Assembly (NCBI GenBank): GCA_946894095.1
Contig: OX335642.1
Location: 4,909,021-4,973,020, forward strand
Direction: 5' to 3'
Source of the DNA: Incurvaria masculella
Lineage: Eukaryota; Arthropoda; Insecta; Lepidoptera; Incurvariidae
DNA length: 64,000 bases
A program made the position numbers and the translations under genes. The notes beneath the pieces are model-generated. The model did no database searches. It was not told the DNA's origin and was given only the letters and a program-made list of their open reading frames with translations. Positions 33,384 to 44,643 of this stretch are shown here, one piece after another (the first letter of the stretch is position 1; each line of letters opens with the position of its first letter).

Positions 33384-35049
33384 TTCTGTCTTCGGTTTCA
33401 GTCAAGCACAATACCGTGGAGAGAGCGATATGGCTGCGGCCTTGTATGGGAAAAAGTACCTCGTGAGCTTCCAACGGAATTGTTGCAGTAAAGGGTTTCT
33501 AATTCACCGCCACAGGCGAACGTCGGTCACAAAGGCGCCGCGTCGCGACGCAGACGCTTTGTGCATGCGCGCGCGCCGACACAATGCAAGCCTTGCCCAG
33601 GGTTGCCACTCGGGGAAAGCAAGCTTGCAAAATATTTTTTGTCATTTCTAATTGAAATAAAAAAACATAGCATATATAGGAGGTCCTGAGACAAATCCCT
33701 TCGGGCTTATCCGAACTCAAGAGAAAGAAATCTCCGCACGATTCTCGTGTATGAGATTACGACTGCTTTCTGCATCTCTAAAGAGATTCCAACTTAGAGC
33801 AGACAACCATCGCTTTCTCTGCTTAATCATTTATAACTTTCTATCTATGAGGCTTCCGTCATTTGCCTGTATATACAAATAATCATGGTTTGCTTTTATA
33901 TTTTTACAAAAGGCGATGGCCTTGGGGATTAGGCCATGGAAATATTATTTCTACCTTCTATTGGGATATAGAGAGAGTTGTACTGCGGAAGAAATACAAC
34001 ACTACATCTAATGAAACGGTTATAGGATATAGTATTCAAGGTTTCATGCATAAAATCTTTCGATTACACGAGACCATCGGTTTTAGCGTTCCCCCTAAAA
34101 TGATAATCTAAACAGCACAGTGTAGTAAATATATCTTTAATGTGTTAATCTACTGTACTGGGCAGAACAATAATTCTGAAGTTTCTTTTACTTTACGGTT
34201 GACCTCAATAGGGATCTGTAATTTGTCTCTATTTCCGGTTTATACAATCAAATCAAATCAAATACTTTAACGTCTCATAATTAAGCATTGGTACAGAGTT
34301 TATTTTACTGCTCCCTATAAGATGTTCGTCATGTTGCACCTGCACGCACAGCGGACTAGACTACAAGTGAAGTATTTTAGGTAAGAAAGTAATATAGAAA
34401 GTACACTTTTCCATAATCCAACTCTTGTCGGAGTTGTGTTCGAAGCTTATTGAAGTTGTTTGAGAATAAACGACTATAAAATGTTTTATATAATGTAAAA
34501 AGCTGACTCTGGAAAACAAATTCGAGATTAGGAATTGTATAAGCCGTGACGAGTTACATTTTATATTCGTGTTCCCAAAAGGTTTCTATTCTAGGTTATT
34601 ATTCCCTTCAGAATAACTACGTAGATCTTTTGCGGGATCACCTGTAGGATGTTAAACCGCTATCTCAGCAAAGTTGGCAACCCTGCCGCCTCATGCTAAT
34701 CCGAGCTGCAAGGCTAACCTTGACTGATTCGCGTCGTGAATGCTGAAGGTGCGCGGCGTGCAATATTCGTAGCGAATCCCTGAGCGATGACGAGTCGTCT
34801 GTGGGGTTCACTTCGTTCCTGTGGGAACTTTTCACTTTCACGTCCCCCTGCATTGCACATTTTCAAGTTCGTTTCCATAACTAAACCTTGCGGCTCCAGT
34901 TATGTCATTTTCCTCCTACTCCGGAATGGTTTTGAGGATCCAAGTGAAAGGAATCTTTGAATGTATTTGGAGTAGTGGGACTGGGAGTACTTACCGCCGG
35001 GCACTGTAATTTAACTTAGTGAGAAGTAAATATTTTTTTGTACTAAGGA
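33384..35049. other. No gene recognised
   Basis: A CpG-rich patch at about 33510-33610 (GCGCCGCGTCGCGACGCAGA) is followed by AT-rich DNA. No supported gene. Confidence 0.4.
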
Positions 35050-35478
35050 AGTACGTCGTTTTTTTGAACGAATGTGATATGTGAATAAAGTCGACCGTAA
35101 AGCAAGGAGACATTAATTAAATAAATAAAACTGTAAAAAGGCGGCGAGACTGCACTGCGCCCAGCAAGCAAACCTTTCGCGGGCAATGCGTCCACCACCC
35201 GCTCTATTACCATCGGTTAGAAATTATCCTACAGTCCCAATCACAGTGAGGTCCCAATGGCTCCCACTTATACAATGTTTAAGATTATACATAACCAGTG
35301 TTGCGGACATTGACTGCAAAGATTGGCGTAGACGCAATGTCCGTGAAAGGTGTGCTTGCTGGCTCAAGTCCAGCCTTCCAATAAATTCATAAAGTAGATA
35401 TGTATTTAAATAGCTTTAACTAATGTGTCCTTGCTTTACAGTCGAATCTACATACATATGATATTCGTTGAAGAGAAG
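35050..35478. mobile_element. MITE-like element with imperfect about 140-bp inverted ends
   Basis: The left part (GAACGAATGTGATATG, CGTAAAGCAAGGAGACATTA, CCAGCAAGCAAACCTTTCGC, GGGCAATGCGTC) is inverted in 35325-35478 (GACGCAATGTCCGTGAAAGG, GCTTGCTGG, TGTCCTTGCTTTACAG, CATATGATATTCGTT). Non-coding. May belong to the same family as 32720-33006. Confidence 0.6.
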
Positions 35479-36329
35479 TGTTAAAAGGAGAAAAGCAGAG
35501 GAGTCGTGTTCTTGGAAATGTGGTGGACACGGAGTGTTCCATCGTTAGCGTCCTGCCCTATTGATATTATTGTTATCGCAAAAGGAAGATTTTAATATAA
35601 CACATTCCGGTCAAAATAGTAACCCCTTCTTTTTTGCTTCGCCGTAGTCGGGTAAAAATTGGACGAAAAAATCACGATTCTCAATTACTCTAATCTATGC
35701 GATCCTCGTACAGTTTTCTAGATCTCTTATACGGTTCTTGCAAGATCACCAAGCTGTTCTCGAGGACACAATAAGGCTTTACAATTTCAATAACAGTGCA
35801 TTAAATGCTCCAGCAGAGAATGTACAATAATGTTATATGCCGCTCTTGGTCACACAAAGCGCACTTTGTTCCGATAGCCAGCCATAAAGTCGCAGATATG
35901 TTAATGCGCCCAGCGAAGGCAATGCCTAGGTCAGCGTCTTGCAGTTCCTGGGTTCAGACAAACATTCTTTGTGGCCTGCGTCGGAGAATCTGCCGTAAAA
36001 AGCCATGGTGGCATTCCTTCATAAGAAGCTGTTCACAGCTCGAGTGCTGTGAACTGTAAATAACGAACGCACTTGCCAACTACGCCCGCGTATTATTTTT
36101 GTATGTAATTGGACATGGATGACTACACTGAGAAAAAAATATATTTTGGTTAAATGTTATCTAGTTCCATCAGCACTGGTTTAGGAGATACAACTATAAA
36201 ATGAAGTGTGATTCAAACAACCATTCGTTTATGTTAGAAGCGTGTATGTTTGCCAGACTCATGGGCTGGCAATTTTCGGGTTGCGGTGGCGCGGGTTTGG
36301 TTTCATGTAAACATATTTTTTTCTACACC
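35479..36329. other. No gene recognised
   Basis: Contains TTCGCCGTAGTCGGGTAAAA at about 35638, similar to 45125-45145 (dispersed repeat fragment). An 84-aa ORF at 35805-36059 has no recognised motif. Confidence 0.35.
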
Positions 36330-36500
36330 CATATTAGCCCAATACACCCAAACCCGACCGGGTTGACATTGGATGAAAGATGGTCGAAGCGGCAATTCAA
36401 ATATGTCCGTATTTCCATTCAATGTAGCCATGCTGATTTAAAAGAGAGGCCCTAGCACGGCACCTAATTCCTTTGGAATTGCGTTGTGTTGGGCCAATAT
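36330..36500 (+). repeat. SINE-B copy 5
   Basis: ACCCGACCGGGTTG, ATTGGATGAAAGATGGTCGA, AGCGGCAATTC and TTCAATGTAGCC, then GGCACCTAATTCC and GTGTTGGGCC at the 3' end. Confidence 0.65.
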
Positions 36501-36814
36501 AATGACAGTAGGTGCGTTGTATTAGCTAATCCATGTCAGGTTACATAAAAAAAATGATGTTATATTACTACCTGCTTATTATAATAAATTTTGTTACTAT
36601 TAACGCGGTACTAGTTTACAATGCTTTTGTTGCAGGTACGTTTTCCAGAGGATTTTTACTGCAGTGCAACAGACAAACTATGAAGTGGTTGATACACCGT
36701 GCCCTCGGTATGTCAAGTCGATCCAGGAGATTTTGGTAAATCGCGTAAGAAAGTTAGGAAGATATCCAAGTTTAGAATTTGTGACAAGATATACTTGTCT
36801 TACGGATCTATAGT
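36501..36814. other. No gene recognised
   Basis: AT-rich, short ORFs only. Confidence 0.4.
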
Positions 36815-37030
36815 GTGTGATTCGGAATCTATGTCTCGCAATATGTGGTAAGGTTAAGCCATAGTCATTTCAATATCGATGGGTTAAACCCTCCCGGGTT
36901 GGAAGCAACGCGTTGGATGAAAGTGGTCGGAGCGACAATTAAACGTTGTCCGTGTTTTCTATCCAGCTCTATTAGACCGAAATGCTGACAGGATAAATCC
37001 TCATGTTTGGTAACCTCAGCACTCATTCCA
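36815..37030 (+). repeat. SINE-B copy 6
   Basis: GTGATTCGGAATCTATG, GGGTTAAACCCTCCCGGGTT, GGATGAAAGTGGTCGGAGC and CTATCCAGCTCTATTAGACC; diverged. Confidence 0.6.
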
Positions 37031-37435
37031 CAGATACCCAGTACCGTTGCCAATGGACCCCAGGTTAAGGAACCCCGTGACAAACGTACAAAGTAAAGAA
37101 ATGTCTTACATATAATAACTTACATAATTTATATCCAACATGAAATTAATACATTGTGGGTGATTTTATGGTCAAATATTGGTCGTCGTCGTCTGGTTCT
37201 TCTGCAAGCCTGTGTGTGCAGGTACGAGCCTGAGTCTACCTTCTATTACTGGACTGCTTCTCGGGATGCTCTGCAGTGGCGATTCTTCGTCAGCCGCTAA
37301 AAGCTAGCGGCGGGCCCCTACGGTATCGAAAGCGTTGTCGGTACCTTCTGTCAAACGCATACAATATTTTTGACATGCTATATCGCCTCCTCGATAGCGC
37401 CTACTCGATAGGGTTCGTAGTAGGGGCCCTGGACA
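37031..37435. other. No gene recognised
   Basis: GC-richer at about 37180-37430, possibly 3' sequence of the LINE fragment that follows. Confidence 0.35.
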
Positions 37436-37790
37436 TCATTTCATAGAGATTTTCCATTTGTCCAGCCACTCAGTTAGCAGGTCCAGCAACCGCGAGGTAA
37501 AGTACGCGCTGTCATCCGCAAACAGCGCGAGTATCACGTCTTGTTCCCACTCCTGTAGGTGCCTTTGCAGGGTGGGAATATCATTTGTGTAGGCCGCATA
37601 GAGGAGCGGTGAAAGGCAACTGCCCTGCGGCATGCCTGCCAGGATCGGAATTTTGTTCCGATTCCGTGTTCAACCTCTGCGAGGCAGAGCAGCAAGGACA
37701 GTGCAGGACTCGTTATTGGGTCAGCAAAAACGCTGTATCGGAACTGTAGCCGACACGCCTGGAATAAACCCTCTCTGCACACGTGCTAGT
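37436..37790 (-). pseudogene. Jockey-like LINE RT fragment
   Basis: The minus strand reads MPQGSCLSPLLYAAYTNDIP, ALFADDSAYF (the catalytic box as FADD) and LTEWLDKWKISMK (thumb). This is an RT palm fragment of the same clade as 24080-24843. There is an internal deletion between DDSAYFTSR and LLDLLTEWLD. Sequence upstream of the GVPQG-type motif is out of frame and decayed. Confidence 0.8.
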
Positions 37791-39489
37791 TTGGTACCGT
37801 GGGAAATCAGTAATTATTCGTTTCGCCAACCTTCCAAGAGCCTTTGAAATACCGACTCTTTTGAAGAAATATTGCGTAAAATTACAAAAATAAAACATCC
37901 CAGGCTATAAAACCATTAGTTTGTCCAGGGTGTAAAGGCCTGCAACGGTAAATGTGCAATTTTACCGTTGGATAATACGCAACCGTAATTTGGACTTCTT
38001 TGACGTCCCTAAACAATTGATTTCCTATCCGCCTTTGGCGGGCCGACAAGAACCATTGGCGGCTTTAGCTGTAATAAACCCATACTGTAAAATATTTCCA
38101 GCATAAATTGTCCAAATAAGACAAAAGCGCTCCCACGGTCACTAAAGCTGCATATCCGAGTAGGCACATAAGAGGTACCTACATGCTGTAATAAATGTGT
38201 TTTAAATATAAACGTTATAAGAAATGTAAAAATATTGTAAAATTGTTCTTATTTGCAATACCGCAAGTATGCTATGCAAAATAATTAGTTTGATCAGAAT
38301 CATAAAGTATGTAGATTGACGCATTTAATTACTACAAAATACCTAAGAAATCCAGGTGTTTATAATAAAAGACATGTACAAGTGTGTACATATAATCTGT
38401 GTGTGTTAATTAAATCGTATGAATCGAAGTAATTAAATTAGATGTCTCAGAACACCACTCGATTATGAGAAGTGGTAATAAAAGAAAGTAGACAAATACT
38501 TATTTGGTACCATCTGTGAATAGAGTACAGTGTTAGCACCGATAATGGGTGCCTAACTATCAACGAACTAGTTTATGGTTGAGACTGTTTAAAATAAGTA
38601 TTATTGTGAACTATTGTTAAATTGAATAAGGTAAGCTCATACCTATCAACTACTAGGTACATAAAAACAGTCATATTATATTACCACGAATATAATTTTC
38701 TGTGAATTCTAGATATTAAGCTATTATTATTAATGTAAAGCCGAGTTGGTAACCTAGTTTATGTCAAGCTCCGTTTATGGTTATACCTAAATAATCTGAA
38801 TGTGAATTAATTGATATCAATATTCTATCAATGTTCCTGATTGCTCGAGAAAATATTGTTATGCCACTAAAGTTTGCATGACATTTGTATTACTGGACAT
38901 TACAAAGCACTGTTTACATATCCCGTGAGCATATGTGTAGTGGTCAGATGTTATACCTAAAGTATAATATGTATAGCAAAGTTATCTGGAAAGAACTCTT
39001 ATGTTAATTATAATTCATTAACATGGAGTCAGTTTGGTTAGTTTTTGAACTGAAAAGGAAGTTGAGCATATGTACCTAGCGCATAAATAAATAAGGATCA
39101 TATTGATGTATCTATGATTGCTGAAATTATAAACTGAACTGTTTGATATAAAGAAATAATTTTGTGGCATGCCTTTCAGCCATCACCGATGGTGTGATTT
39201 GCATATAGAAAGTTGTTTTTAAGCATGTAGGTACCTAAATGATATTGATATGCAATTTTATAATGTTGTATTGGTTTGTGCATTATTATGGATTTGTGGA
39301 ATAAAATAATCTCTGGCTGGTAGGCGGTACTCGCTTCTGGAGGCGGAGATACGAACGAAATGCAACCAATAATAATTTAGCAAGGCTTCGCAAGACAATA
39401 CAAACAATAGGGCGAAGGATGCCCAGGTATGGACGCTCGTAGGAGCCGTCGTATTAGCCGAACCGAATCGGCAGTCTGTCTCTAGCAAC
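37791..39489. other. No gene recognised
   Basis: Very AT-rich; no ORF above about 76 aa and no repeat family identified. Confidence 0.4.
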
Positions 39490-39836
39490 CACCGCGAGCG
39501 GTCGTCTACGTTTTCATTTATCTGCCTTCAGCTCACGCCGCGAGCCCAAGCACAATATGCGCGGCAGCAAAATGCAATGTTCCTGGCTGTCCCCATCTAC
39601 ATCACACTTTGCTCCATAATAACATCGGACACAGAGTTCAAAACAACTTTTATAGAAACCGTGACTCGTTTCGGCGTAATCCCGAAAACAATAGCCCCGC
39701 GGCACGACGAGACGGCGTGTCACCGGCCCACGAACGTACCCATGAACGGATACAATCGAGCAGGGTAAGCAGTGCCAGCGAAAACGAGAACGACGAAAAT
39801 CACCGCGGGCAGGCTGAATTGAGCATGAACACATAA
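39490..39836 (+). pseudogene. Possible BEL/Pao-type Gag fragment (zinc-binding end)
   Basis: The plus frame ending at 39836 reads SAHAASPSTICAAAKCNVPG, then CPHLHHTLLHNN, then a long polar Arg/Asn/Ser-rich tail ending MNT. The C..C....HHTLLH pattern is what I know from Gag C-termini of BEL/Pao retrotransposons. No protease, RT or LTR is visible nearby and a stop lies just upstream. The alternative is a host exon, since the sequence before 39532 (TTTATCTGCCTTCAG) also reads as a splice acceptor. Confidence 0.35.
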
Positions 39837-40310
39837 CTTTAAAGGATTTTAAGTTGATATTGACCCATACACAACTGTTAGAAAATGGCTTGATGATATT
39901 ATATGATAGATTTATGATAAATAGTTCTACGGGAGTTCGCCATCGATTAGTATATCGGCGGCACGAACAGAAAACAAAGAGACGCAAGCGAGAAAATTTC
40001 GCTGAATAGATTACCTGTATTCAGCATCATAGATTAACTTTGGTCTCTGATTGAATTGTACGAGCGGGGCTTCGAGCGATCGAGCCTCTCTGTTCGCTAC
40101 CGAGCTGCGACGACGCGTTCGAGCGACGACGCACGGCTCGGGTGGCATTAACAGGAACAGTTATTATGCTATATATTGCTCCTTTCTTCATCGAATGGCA
40201 CGAAACAGTCTGCTCGAAAACAGCCAATACTATATTTTTTAACCAACTGTGGAATGCCTACAGCGATTGAGTTTACATATGTTATTATATTAATTCAATG
40301 CCTGCAGCTA
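39837..40310. other. No gene recognised
   Basis: A CpG-rich patch at about 40050-40140 (CGAGCTGCGACGACGCGTTC) has short ORFs on both strands. Could be residual retroelement or regulatory sequence; undecided. Confidence 0.3.
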
Positions 40311-40604
40311 TCTTCTTCTACTATATAAAAATAAGTCGGCTTTTCCTTCCTGACGCTATAACTCCAGAACGCACGAACCGATTTCCACGGTTTTGCATTC
40401 GTTGAAAAGGTCTCGGGCTCCGTGAGGTTTACAGCAAAGAAAATTCAGGAAAAAAATCAACAGAACAGCGGGAAAATCCTTTTTAGCTATTGCATAGCTT
40501 CTATCGAGGGCCTTGAGCGCGGGGACCGAATCCAGAAATTCCGTAACGAAAAAAATCCTCACGCTCCCCACTCCGACGGGCGATGCCGGTAGTGCTACTT
40601 CACA

Positions 40605-40695
40605 CCAGGGGGAGCGGGGCCGGGGGCGGCGGAGGGAGCGGGGCCGGGGGCGGGGCGGGCGGTCCGCCGGGTGCGGGTGAGAGGGGGGGGGGGAG
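40605..40695 (+). repeat. G-rich tract within the Helitron
   Basis: Successive GGGG runs (GGGGCCGGGGGCGG repeated, then a run of ten or more G at about 40685) sit in otherwise AT-rich DNA. Potential G-quadruplex former (inference). Confidence 0.6.
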
Positions 40696-40752
40696 TACGG
40701 CTTGGTATTTCCCGCAACTTTAGGACTACAAATACCTAATTTTAATTGTATT

Positions 40753-41295
40753 GTTCAGTTCAAACGAGATACTGTTCCAAAAGGTGGGGTAGCTATTTAC
40801 CAAAATTAAAATGATATTACTAATATTATGACTCCGAATATTGAAATAAATATTGCACACGTTAGCGATGTTAATGTTAGGCGCTCAATTGTTGGAGATA
40901 TTTGTGCGTGCTTATGCAAACTTAGATATGGCCTACAAATAGTTATGGTTGCAATTTACATTTCTCCGAATCCAAAATTGGACGAGGTAGAGCATTTTAT
41001 TCATCGCACTTTACTGGAGTACACTAAAGAAGGTTCGAAAATACTTGGTACAAATGGTAATAAAATTCCCCTTATCTTGGCTGGCGATTTCAACATTAAC
41101 TTCGCTGATAAAAAATCAGAGCGGTTGACAACTTTTCTATCAAAATCATTGAATTTGAAAATGAATAATGATCCACAAGAGTCCACAACAAAATATGGGA
41201 CCACCATTGACGCGGTATTTTCTAGGTATTTAGAGAATATTAAGTCGCAAACTTATATTTCTTATTTCAGTTATCACAAACCTATGTTTCAATGA
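40753..41295 (+). pseudogene. Endonuclease/exonuclease-type domain relic in the Helitron
   Basis: The frame from 40753 reads [18 protein letters not shown], a stop at 40807-40809, and then an open 155-aa stretch from ATG 40828. Motifs of the AP-endonuclease-like fold are visible: KGGVAIY, the LAGDFNINF core (GDFN) and TTIDAVF. An SYHKP block near the end sits where SDHKP is usual. Such a domain occurs at the C-terminus of some Helitron/Helentron proteins and at the N-terminus of LINE ORF2. No helicase precedes it here. Dead: it lacks the N-terminal catalytic part, has an in-frame stop and a Tyr where Asp is expected. Confidence 0.6.
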
Positions 41296-41579
41296 TAAAT
41301 ATTCCTGAATAACCAACAGCTACTGTAAGATAATACAACCCACATGTATTGTAAAATAATAAAAATATTTCAAACAATATTAACTTTTTATTTATTTAAT
41401 AAAAGAAAAAAAAATGGTTTTCTTATCGGTCACTACGCTCAAAAAGTGTAACTTGAATTAATATCAAAGAAAAAGAAATACTGCATAAATAAAATAAATA
41501 AATAATTATAATTGCATAAGTTGATACAAAATGCTATGCAATAGCTTTACCGCGGCAGTCCCCGAGTGCCACACGTCTT

Positions 41580-42123
41580 TTTTTTTTCATACATCACCAT
41601 CTCTGATACATAGCATGTACTACAAACCAATATTTTAAGTAGATGGCGCCGGTGCGTGATACATTGTTTGACAGCTACTCATTACTGAAAAAGCGGGAAA
41701 ATCCTTTTTTTACATACAGCGCCAACTCTGATACATAGCATGTAGCCGGTGCGTGATACATTGTTTGACAGCTTCTCATTGCTGAAAAAGCGGGAAAATC
41801 CTTTTTTTACATACATCGCCATCTCTGATACATAGCATGTACTACAAACCAATATTTTAAGTAGATGGCGCCGGTGCGTGATACATTGTTTGACAGCTAC
41901 TCATTACTGAAAAAGCGGGAAAATCCTTTTTTACATACAGCGCCATCTCTGATACATAGCATGTAGCCGGTGCGTGATACATTGTTTGACAGCTACTCAT
42001 TGCTGAAAAAGCGGGAAAATCCTTTTTTTACATACAGCGCCATCTCTGATACATAGCATGTACAACAAACCAATATTTTAAGTACATGGCGCCGGTGCGT
42101 GATACATTGTTTGACAGCTACTC
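41580..42123 (+). repeat. Alternating 125/97-bp higher-order tandem repeat in the Helitron
   Basis: GATACATAGCATGTA recurs at 41605, 41730, 41827, 41951 and 42048 (spacings 125, 97, 124, 97). Long units contain CTACAAACCAATATTTTAAG plus TAGATGGCG, which short units lack exactly. All contain GGTGCGTGATACATTGTTTG and AAAGCGGGAAAATCC. The pattern is a dimeric higher-order unit of about 222 bp, two and a half copies. Confidence 0.85.
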
Positions 42124-42220
42124 ATAATAAAAATTTTCCTTTTCAAATATAAAACAAAAAAAAAAATCTTCATCTTTTTTCACATAAAATGAAATGTTAC
42201 ATAAAATGAAGCCATCTGGT

Positions 42221-42249
42221 GGCGAAACGGAGTTCGCCGGGTTTGCTAG
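42221..42249 (+). other. Helitron 3' terminal hairpin and CTAG end
   Basis: GGCGAA / TTCGCC stem (42221-42226, 42233-42238) with a 6-base loop, then GGGTTTG and CTAG at 42246-42249. Confidence 0.7.
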
Positions 42250-43404
42250 TTTGATATAAAACCGATAAATCTGCGGCTAAAACATTGTTCTACATTCATT
42301 CCCAATTAACAGGTGTCAGTACCAGTGGCCTAACCATGATGATGATATTCATATGCCACTAAAATGCGTGAGTCATGTGAACGCGTGAGTCAATAGCCGC
42401 CGTGTGGTCTAGAGAAGAGACCCACGCATGATTGTAATAATAAAATTATTACAGCGATTAGAAACAATGTAACATTTCTTGGGTGCATATCTGACATCTG
42501 ACATGTAATAGTTTGATTGGCAAACCTTAACTAACCAATAGCACAGAATAATAACTATTAGGTAAATTATGTTAATAACTGTAATTAAAAATGTTTAAAG
42601 AAATTAAAAGCACATTCTACGTATAAGTCTTATTGTATTAGTAGGATGCAATTTTGCAATAATTCAGAGCCCAAAAAAAAAACTGGCTGGAGTGCACCAT
42701 CTCTAGTTATGGTTAATGTTTTTTTTTTAAATATTGTCTGTCTTGATTCGTCTTATGTCTTTAAGGCCAAACATGTATGTGAATGTACACGGGTATTTTT
42801 TTGAAACGAACAAGTGAGATTTCTGCGTTTTGAAGACGTATTCTTCATACATCAATCCATAGTAATGTTATTAATGCGAAAATAACTCTGTCTTTCTGTT
42901 ACGTTTTCACGCCTAAACTTCTGTGTGCTCTCCAATACAGGTGTTTATAGTTTGTAACTTCCCATTTTTGGGGAGTTACAGCAGAAGTAACGACGAACGA
43001 CTGTGTCGCCATCTACTTTTAGGCTCACACTCAACGAGCCGGGTTGGAAATGTTCGTTATCATTTTTGCGTTGCAGTAACAGATGTCATGCGGCCTCCTC
43101 TTAGATTCCTGAGAGGGCATCGAACTTAGATATGGCCGCGAGGCACAAGGCTAATTAGTCGGTCAGGTATATACGTATGTTGGGTCTTAGATGTGGGTAG
43201 GTATGCGGCATGTTTACAAGTTCTTAAAAGTTTATTGATTATTCCATCACTACGTACCCTAATATTGATATATGGCACGATCAGTCACATATCTATACGC
43301 ATATCGCATCTATAATATCGACAAATTAAGATAATAATGTACATATATTCATTAAACAAAAAGGTACGCAAACACACATCCAATCATACACCAATCATAT
43401 AATA
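42250..43404. other. No gene recognised
   Basis: AT-rich DNA; a 68-aa ORF at 42923-43129 is unsupported. Ends at the TA target site of the mariner. Confidence 0.4.
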
Positions 43405-44641
43405 GGTCGGGGAAAAAGTCTTTTCGCATTATAGTATGTATGAACTTGTAATAAAATCTCTTTGGCTATACAATTTGTATCTGGCTGGTTTTGGTATCAT
43501 TGAAAGTTTAAATTTTAAAGAACATAATTCCAAATTCAAATTAGGAAAATGTGTGATTCTCATTTGTTTTTCGTACTGTCAAAATGAGTGAATCTAATGA
43601 AGAAATTCGATACATTTTAAAATTTTACTACAAAAAAGGTAAAAATGCAACGCAAGCCGCGAAAAAAATTTGCGATGTTTATGGACCTAGTGCAGTGTCT
43701 GTGAGAGTAGCACAAATTTGGTTTAAGCGTTTTCAATCCGGAAATTTTGATGTCAAAGATGCACGTCGCTCTGGTCGCCCTATTACGGATAAAATGGATG
43801 CCATTTTTGAAAAAGTGGAGCAAGATCGGCATATCAGTAGTTACGACGTAGCTGAAGAACTAGGAATTGACCACAAAACAGTTTTGGCGCATTTGAAAAA
43901 AACTGGGTACACAAAAAAGCTCGATATTTGGGTACCTCACGTGTACTCATTTGTGATTCTTTATTACGACGTAATGAAACCGAACCATTTTTGAAGAAGC
44001 TGATAACTGGTGATGAAAAGTGGATCACGTACGACAAGAACGTGCGAAAAAGGTCGTGGTCAAAGGCCGGTCAAGCTTCACAGACTGTGGAGAAACCCGG
44101 GTTAACTCGCAACAAGGTGATGCTGTGTGTGTGGTGGGATTGGAAGGGCATTATTCATTATGAGCTGTTACCACCAGGCAGGACCATCGATTCTGAACTC
44201 TACTGCGAACAAGCAAGAAGTTGAGAGAAAGCGGCCGGAATTAATCAACAGAAGGGGTGTGGTTTTTCATCATGATAACGCTAGACCTCACACATCTTTA
44301 GCCACTCAGCAAAAACTAAGAGAGTTTGGCTGGGAGGTGTTAATGCATCCGCCGTATAGTCCTGACCTTGCACCTTCAGATTTCCACCTGTTTAGGTCTC
44401 TTCAGAATTCTTTAGGCAGTGTCAGGTTAACATCACGAGAGGACTGCCAAAACCACTTGTCGCGGTATATTGATCAGAAGTCCCAATATTTCTATAGCAA
44501 TGGGATCATGTCCCTACCTACAAGATGGCAAAAAGTTATCGAACAAAATGATACCTACATACTTTAGTTAAATGTAAATAAACCATATTAAAAAATGTTT
44601 TGAATTTTTTTAAAAAATGCGAAGAAACTTTTTCCCCAACC
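43405..44641 (+). mobile_element. Mariner (DD34D) copy 1, 1237 bp, disabled
   Basis: Termini GGTCGGGGAAAAAGTCTTTT and, inverted, GGTTGGGGAAAAAGTTTCTT, flanked by TA at 43403-43404 and 44642-44643. Collinear with the 1279-bp copy at 49178-50456 except for two deletions of 28 and 14 bp, which account for the whole 42-bp difference. Few substitutions separate the two. Confidence 0.95.
43584..44567 (+). pseudogene. Mariner transposase, broken by two small deletions
   Basis: Starts MSESNEEIRYILKFYYKKGK as in the intact copy. The first deletion (28 bp) falls right after WVPH, removing the rest of the WVPHELT linker motif and shifting the frame. The second (14 bp) falls after SELYCEQ and restores the original register. 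Downstream of that the catalytic HHDNARPH and YSPDLAPSDFHLF are intact. Cut-and-paste transposase in relatives; this copy cannot make a continuous protein. Confidence 0.92.
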
Positions 44642-44643
44642 TA

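Larger units (their letters stand above)
40311..42249 (+). mobile_element. Helitron-like element
   Basis: The 5' end is TCTTCTTCTACTATATAAAA, preceded by A at 40310. The 3' end has a perfect 6-bp-stem hairpin (42221-42238) followed seven bases later by CTAG, then T at 42250. This fits Helitron rules: 5' TC, 3' CTRR with upstream hairpin, insertion between A and T, no target duplication. The 5' block (GGCTTTTCCTTCCTGACGCT, ATAACTCCAGAACGCACGAA) is one I associate with lepidopteran Helitrons. The element lacks Rep/helicase ORFs, so it is non-autonomous. Confidence 0.7.

Noticed and set aside
33070..33651. 193-aa ORF
   Set aside because: Read-through of a SINE-A copy and its microsatellite; similar peptides occur at every SINE-A copy.
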